DNA of 64,000 bases from Stentor roeselii (taxonomy: Eukaryota > Ciliophora > Heterotrichea > Heterotrichida > Stentoridae), in NCBI GenBank assembly GCA_006503475.1, contig RSEH01000042.1, positions 124,001-188,000 on the forward strand, written 5' to 3'. This document shows, piece after piece, positions 59,835 through 64,000 of this stretch; position 1 is the stretch's first letter, and each line of letters starts with the position of its first letter. Below the pieces are notes generated by a model. The model was not told the DNA's origin and ran no database searches. It saw nothing but the letters and a program-made list of their open reading frames with translations. The position numbers and the translations under genes are program-made.

Positions 59835-61886
59835 ATGATGCAAGAATTAAGTGATAATCGATCGCCTCAATATTGGGATAAAGTTCCTGAAGAACTTATC
59901 AAACTTACCAAGTACCAACATACTAGAAATGGCTTAGATACTTTAGAATACTTTAATGGAATATTTGGTCACAATTCTAATTGCATTATTAGAGAATTTT
60001 CGTCAAAATATCATATTGTTAGAAAATTAGCTGAAAAAGAGCAAGAGGTCATTAGAAGGGCAAGGGCTTTATTGATTCGGGACAATGTTATAGGCTATTA
60101 CTTTATAGATCATGAGCATTTCTCGATATATGTTCTTATAAGTAATTCTTATCCGATATCACTTTTAGCTATAGTCAACGAAAATGAGGATGAAAAATTA
60201 AGAGTATTTTCAAGTCTTTCGAAAATAGTTGATAAATTAAACAGCCAAAATTTAAATTATTTGCTTCTCAATCCAGAAACAATATATATTAAAGAATTTG
60301 AAGTTATTTTGGGTGACTTTTTCCTCTCAAGCAACCTTGATAACGATGAAGATGTTGAAATTCTCACCAATTCCTTGAAACTAGTCGAAAATAGTTTTTT
60401 TTCTTCAGAAATGCTATTAGTCAAATCAGGCTCTATGACCAACAATGAAGAAATATTAAAAATTTATAAACTTTCAGATTTATATTCTCTTGGAATCATT
60501 TCATTTTTTATTTACAATATTAAACCTCAAGATATTTCAATAAATCTTTCAGACGCAATCAGTCTAAGATCCTTTATAAATTTTAATACTTTAAAATATA
60601 AAAATTTGATAACAAATGAATTCTTCACAAAAACAAAAAATTTGAAATTAACTGAAATAATCTACTCGATGATAAATTATTGTTTTGACTACGAATATCT
60701 ATTTTCTTGTTTTAATCATTATGAACTAAAACTCTTTAAAAGTATTGAAGTTGAAAATGGTTTTAATCCTTCAAATGAATATCAAGAAATTATAGGAATG
60801 TTTCAAAACCTTCAAAAAGATATTTTTTCATTTAGACTAACATCTGATATATTTTTTCAAAGGTTAAAGAATAATTGTTTAGAACTTTTAGACAAAAAAT
60901 ATGAAATATTAGAAAATTCTAAAAATATATTCTTGAATACTCATTGTTTCACTCAAAAATTAAATATTTTAGATGGTATTCTTCACTTTATTTGGGTATT
61001 TTTGAAAGATATGATTGAAAGTGATCAACTTAGAAGGAACTTCCATTTTTCAATATTATCTAAAGAAAATATTAGATATTTTAATTATATAGATAGATTT
61101 GATACAATTCAATATTATCCTCATTTTTTACAAGATTATATCCTTATTGGTTTAACTGTGCAAACTTATAATAGAGACTGGAATTTTTTTTTTCATAATG
61201 ATATACTCTTAACTAAACTATTTTGCTGTTATTCTCTAGTTCATTGTGAAAACCTTTTAAATATCTGTAAAAAGTTGTTAATGCATACTAAAGTTCTAGA
61301 AATACTGAAAAATTATGTTAATCCAGAATCAAGAGAAAGCATAACTCAAATCATCTTTAATCATGCATTACCTCACACTTATATAATCCCCCTTCAGCCT
61401 AGTCTTCATGGATTAACCACATATAATCTAAACATTTTTCTTACCATTTATGATGCTTCATCTGTAACAAATGCAGCTCCAAGATACTTAGTCGCATGGT
61501 TTTTAACTCTTTTCCACGAAATGGCTTATTTTTTAAGAAGATTCGATTGTAGCGACTTTCTTGAGTCTAAATTGAAATTTACTCCAAGAGATGATTTACC
61601 TTCTTTTAATACTCAATCTTTAGCTGACTTAACAGAAAACCTGATACATGAGAAAAATTTAAGAGGAGAGTCCGGAAAACAAGCAGAAGATTTATTTTGG
61701 ATGCCTCAAGAATCTGTAAATGATTCTGCAGCCAAGTATTTTCTGAAGGGGAAATTTGATTCAAAAAAATTCATGGAAAAATTTATAAGAAAAAATATGA
61801 AACCTTTGCCTCATTTGGGTTTAACAAAGCATAGAAGTGAAGTTATTTGTTTTCGTGATAAAGTTTGTGGAGTTTGTAGAAGGTAA
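59835..61886 (+). CDS. Large protein with a pseudokinase-like N-terminal half
   Basis: 683 residues, two adjacent ATGs at 59835 and 59838. Residues about 130-230 resemble the C-lobe of a protein kinase: LNSQNLNYLLLNPETIYI sits where HxxNIIHRDLKPENIL is expected, GDFFLSS where the DFG segment would be, and SDLYSLGIISFFIY matches SDVWSLGVILYEL. The catalytic HRD Asp and the DFG pattern are absent, so the kinase is probably inactive. The second half is helical and ends in a Cys-containing basic tail (VICFRDKVCGVCRR). It contains HEMAYFLRR, which is not a complete HExxH zinc site. The protein is rich in Asn, Phe and Ile. Family otherwise unrecognised. Confidence 0.6.
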   Translation: MMQELSDNRSPQYWDKVPEELIKLTKYQHTRNGLDTLEYFNGIFGHNSNCIIREFSSKYHIVRKLAEKEQEVIRRARALLIRDNVIGYYFIDHEHFSIYVLISNSYPISLLAIVNENEDEKLRVFSSLSKIVDKLNSQNLNYLLLNPETIYIKEFEVILGDFFLSSNLDNDEDVEILTNSLKLVENSFFSSEMLLVKSGSMTNNEEILKIYKLSDLYSLGIISFFIYNIKPQDISINLSDAISLRSFINFNTLKYKNLITNEFFTKTKNLKLTEIIYSMINYCFDYEYLFSCFNHYELKLFKSIEVENGFNPSNEYQEIIGMFQNLQKDIFSFRLTSDIFFQRLKNNCLELLDKKYEILENSKNIFLNTHCFTQKLNILDGILHFIWVFLKDMIESDQLRRNFHFSILSKENIRYFNYIDRFDTIQYYPHFLQDYILIGLTVQTYNRDWNFFFHNDILLTKLFCCYSLVHCENLLNICKKLLMHTKVLEILKNYVNPESRESITQIIFNHALPHTYIIPLQPSLHGLTTYNLNIFLTIYDASSVTNAAPRYLVAWFLTLFHEMAYFLRRFDCSDFLESKLKFTPRDDLPSFNTQSLADLTENLIHEKNLRGESGKQAEDLFWMPQESVNDSAAKYFLKGKFDSKKFMEKFIRKNMKPLPHLGLTKHRSEVICFRDKVCGVCRR

Positions 61887-63433
61887 TAAAGTAGTAATTA
61901 TTTAGAAAAATTTCAAAATTATGAGTTGTTTTGCAAATGATTGACTATTAAATTTGAATATTTTATAGAAATGAATACTATCCATTTATCAGTTTAGAGT
62001 ATAAATCAATTAGATATGAAAAAGAATAATTTATATTTAAACCTCCTATTGATTAGAGTGTAATATTTGTTACTATATGACTAAGCACTTTTATTGAGAT
62101 TTATAATTTTGTAAAAAGGTTACCCAACTATTTTAATTTAACTTTAAATGACTGCATACACATAATTTTAATGGTCTCTTATACTTAAAAATTAAATTAT
62201 TGGATAATTTACTTTACAGGTTGAATATTTGCGAAATTAATCTTTGATTTCAGATTTTCTTCTATGATAAATACAAGTTTATTAAATAAGCTTAAAGTTA
62301 TATATTTAAATTGTTTACCATATATTTACAATTTAATATCAATACAATTATTCTTGAAAAGATCTCCTTAAATAATTCAATTTTTATTCTAAAGTTATCC
62401 TAAAATTTTAGAAATTTCATTAAGATCTTGTTATATTTGACCAGATACAAAAATTATCTTAATTAATGAAAGGGACTGATTATATCTAGGAAAAAAGATT
62501 TGAAACCGAAATGCATAAGACCAAGCATCAAAAACTTAAAATTCTGATTTGTGTCAAATTTTATATTTTTGAAGTTTGAAACTACTTAAGTTTTTTATTA
62601 AAATTTGGTTGTTATACTCAAACAGAGAAATTATGATTACTTTATCTTGCATACTAATAAGTTAAATTAAATTCAAAAGTAAGTTTAAAAATATCTCGAA
62701 TGTGATCATTAAACTAAAATTTATGAAGCTGGTTTGATTTAGAGATGTAATATAAGTTTCTAAAGAGAAAATCATCTTAACTCATAATCAGATTCCTTTC
62801 TTGTCAAATCATTTTAAAAACTTATTTTCTTAAGTAAATTTGTTAGGTATATTTTTTGTTTTCGCATGCTTCTGGAACGTATTATAATATTAATCCGCGA
62901 TTTACGCAAAGTATTTTTGATTGATCATTTAAAAAAAAGTAATTTAATAGGTTCATATAAGAAATTGATACAATCTCATAAGCATAATTTCAATAAAACT
63001 TACCTTTAATATAAACAATTATTTCTCAATGGTTTATTCATTTTTATTACTAAGGCTGAGTTTATAATTAAATCTTCATTTACAATTACAACAATCTTGA
63101 TTTGACCTTAGAAGGAATCATGCTACTTTAGAGATGATCACCAAACAAATTCATTGTGAGTGTATTAGAGTTAAAGAAAAATTATTACAATAATTTCAAT
63201 AGTCAAAGAATCTAGAAGCTTATTTTGAAGGTTTTTTTTCATGAAAGCATAATAAAAGCTGAAAATATGAAAGTCTTTTCGCTATAAGAGCTATCCTTAT
63301 TTTAGGTAGCCTTATTTAAAATTTTCACCAAGCATCCTCCGTATTTCTTATATCAGACAAACTCATAAACCACTGAAGCCATTTCCTTCCAATCACTTGC
63401 TCGATATCCCAATAAACCATACAACTAATAAAT
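61887..63433. other. 1.5-kb AT-rich intergenic region
   Basis: Stops are dense on both strands; no RNA gene or repeat seen. It should contain the promoter of the surface-protein gene at 63434. Confidence 0.55.
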
Positions 63434-64000
63434 ATGAAGCTTGTCTTGACCTCTCTAATTATTTCAACAATCGTGATTGGTAACAAGTATTGTTCAACCT
63501 CCACTTGCCCAGCATGCACATATGGATACAAATTCTTTCCATATAGTTGCCTGGAATATTGTCCAACAGGTTTCAAAAAAAATTCTTCTAATTGCATAGA
63601 ATTGGCGAGCCAGGACTTATTTGTAATAAATTTCAGTTCTTATCGAAAATTCGGTTCAAATTCAATTGAATCATTTTATACAACCAACAATGAGAGCTTC
63701 GAACTTCAATCAAAAACGACTCCAATTCCCACAAAAGACAGAGGATTTTATTTCTTTTCAATTACTTCCTTGGTTTCAAATGACTCAATGATCTTGGCTC
63801 CTACTTTTTGTGTGTCAATCGTTGTGAGAGTGTTTCAGCCTGGAGTGATATTTGAGGTCGTTGATGATTCAGTTGTTTATTTTTCTATCAGTTTTGATCG
63901 CCTTTTTAAGTTAGAATACTTTTACACGAATGGAACTCATAACTTAACTCAAAGTTTCGAGTTCGTGGATGGGTCAAGCTGGAGGTCATTTGTTTTCTTA
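63434..64000 (+). CDS. Secreted or surface protein with Cys-rich N-terminus, 3' partial
   Basis: The frame opens at ATG 63434 and is still open at the window edge (189 codons). Residues 1-16 are a signal peptide (MKLVLTSLIISTIVIG). Residues 19-55 are Cys-rich (CSTSTCPACTYGY, then SCLEYCPTGFKKNSSNC), like the furin/EGF-type Cys-rich units of ciliate surface proteins. The following 130 residues are beta-rich with five N-glycosylation sequons (for example NFS, NES, NDS, NGT, NLT) and alternate strand-like segments, as in laminin-G/concanavalin-A folds. Large ciliate proteins of this type often continue with many more Cys-rich repeats and membrane spans. An antisense 90-codon ORF overlaps it and is a shadow. 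Confidence 0.75.
   Translation, partial: MKLVLTSLIISTIVIGNKYCSTSTCPACTYGYKFFPYSCLEYCPTGFKKNSSNCIELASQDLFVINFSSYRKFGSNSIESFYTTNNESFELQSKTTPIPTKDRGFYFFSITSLVSNDSMILAPTFCVSIVVRVFQPGVIFEVVDDSVVYFSISFDRLFKLEYFYTNGTHNLTQSFEFVDGSSWRSFVFL

Noticed and set aside
63325-63597. 90-codon minus-strand ORF near the right edge.
   Set aside because: It is antisense to the signal peptide and Cys-rich region of the plus-strand surface-protein gene, which explains its openness.

Overview
The window looks like macronuclear DNA of a heterotrich ciliate, most probably Stentor or a close relative. The reasons are: genes interrupted only by 15-nt introns (GTA...AG), an AT-rich genome with very compact gene spacing, and a standard code in which TAA, TAG and TGA all end reading frames. 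This genus call is inference, because no rRNA or reference sequence was available for comparison. Seven 15-nt introns are required to join reading frames and one more is probable. They recover exons that six-frame ORFs alone would lose, and they reveal a 114-residue gene whose two exons are both too short to stand out.

Layout. 0-6.4 kb: a partial HTH protein, a small basic protein, an IQ-motif coiled-coil protein and a GAF-domain protein. 7-12.5 kb: a membrane cyclic-nucleotide phosphodiesterase, a coiled-coil protein, a stomatin-like band-7 protein and a small membrane protein. 12.5-23.6 kb is a very dense block: asparaginase with ankyrin repeats, WDR59 (GATOR2), an FHA/RING-CH protein, a kinesin-1-like motor, ALG1, a mitochondrial carrier, an ER thioredoxin, the 114-residue membrane protein and a secretory CS-like protein. 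Neighbours there are 3-62 bp apart or have overlapping stop codons.

23.6-28.2 kb is mostly AT-rich desert with one small gene. 28.2-33.2 kb holds two coiled-coil proteins split by a single stop codon plus one codon, and a spliced protein of unknown function. 33.5-46.9 kb is a single 4,453-residue open frame encoding an RNF213/mysterin-type AAA+ giant in which I see neither RING nor RZ finger. 47-64 kb is sparse: a lipid-anchored small protein, an aberrant tRNA gene, two B-box proteins (one with decayed downstream sequence), a small coiled-coil protein, a cathepsin B-like protease beside a 15-bp minisatellite, an FLVCR-like transporter, a 5S-rRNA-like element, a pseudokinase-like protein and the start of a cysteine-rich surface protein that runs off the right edge.

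The genes are ordinary eukaryotic housekeeping, signalling and cytoskeletal functions, and I see no operon-like functional grouping. The most unusual signals are structural: a saw-tooth alternation between AC-rich and GT-rich sequence with the same polarity regardless of gene direction, recurring at about 1 kb, and tandem genes separated by as little as one codon. I recognised no virus-like element, CRISPR array, telomere or complete transposon.
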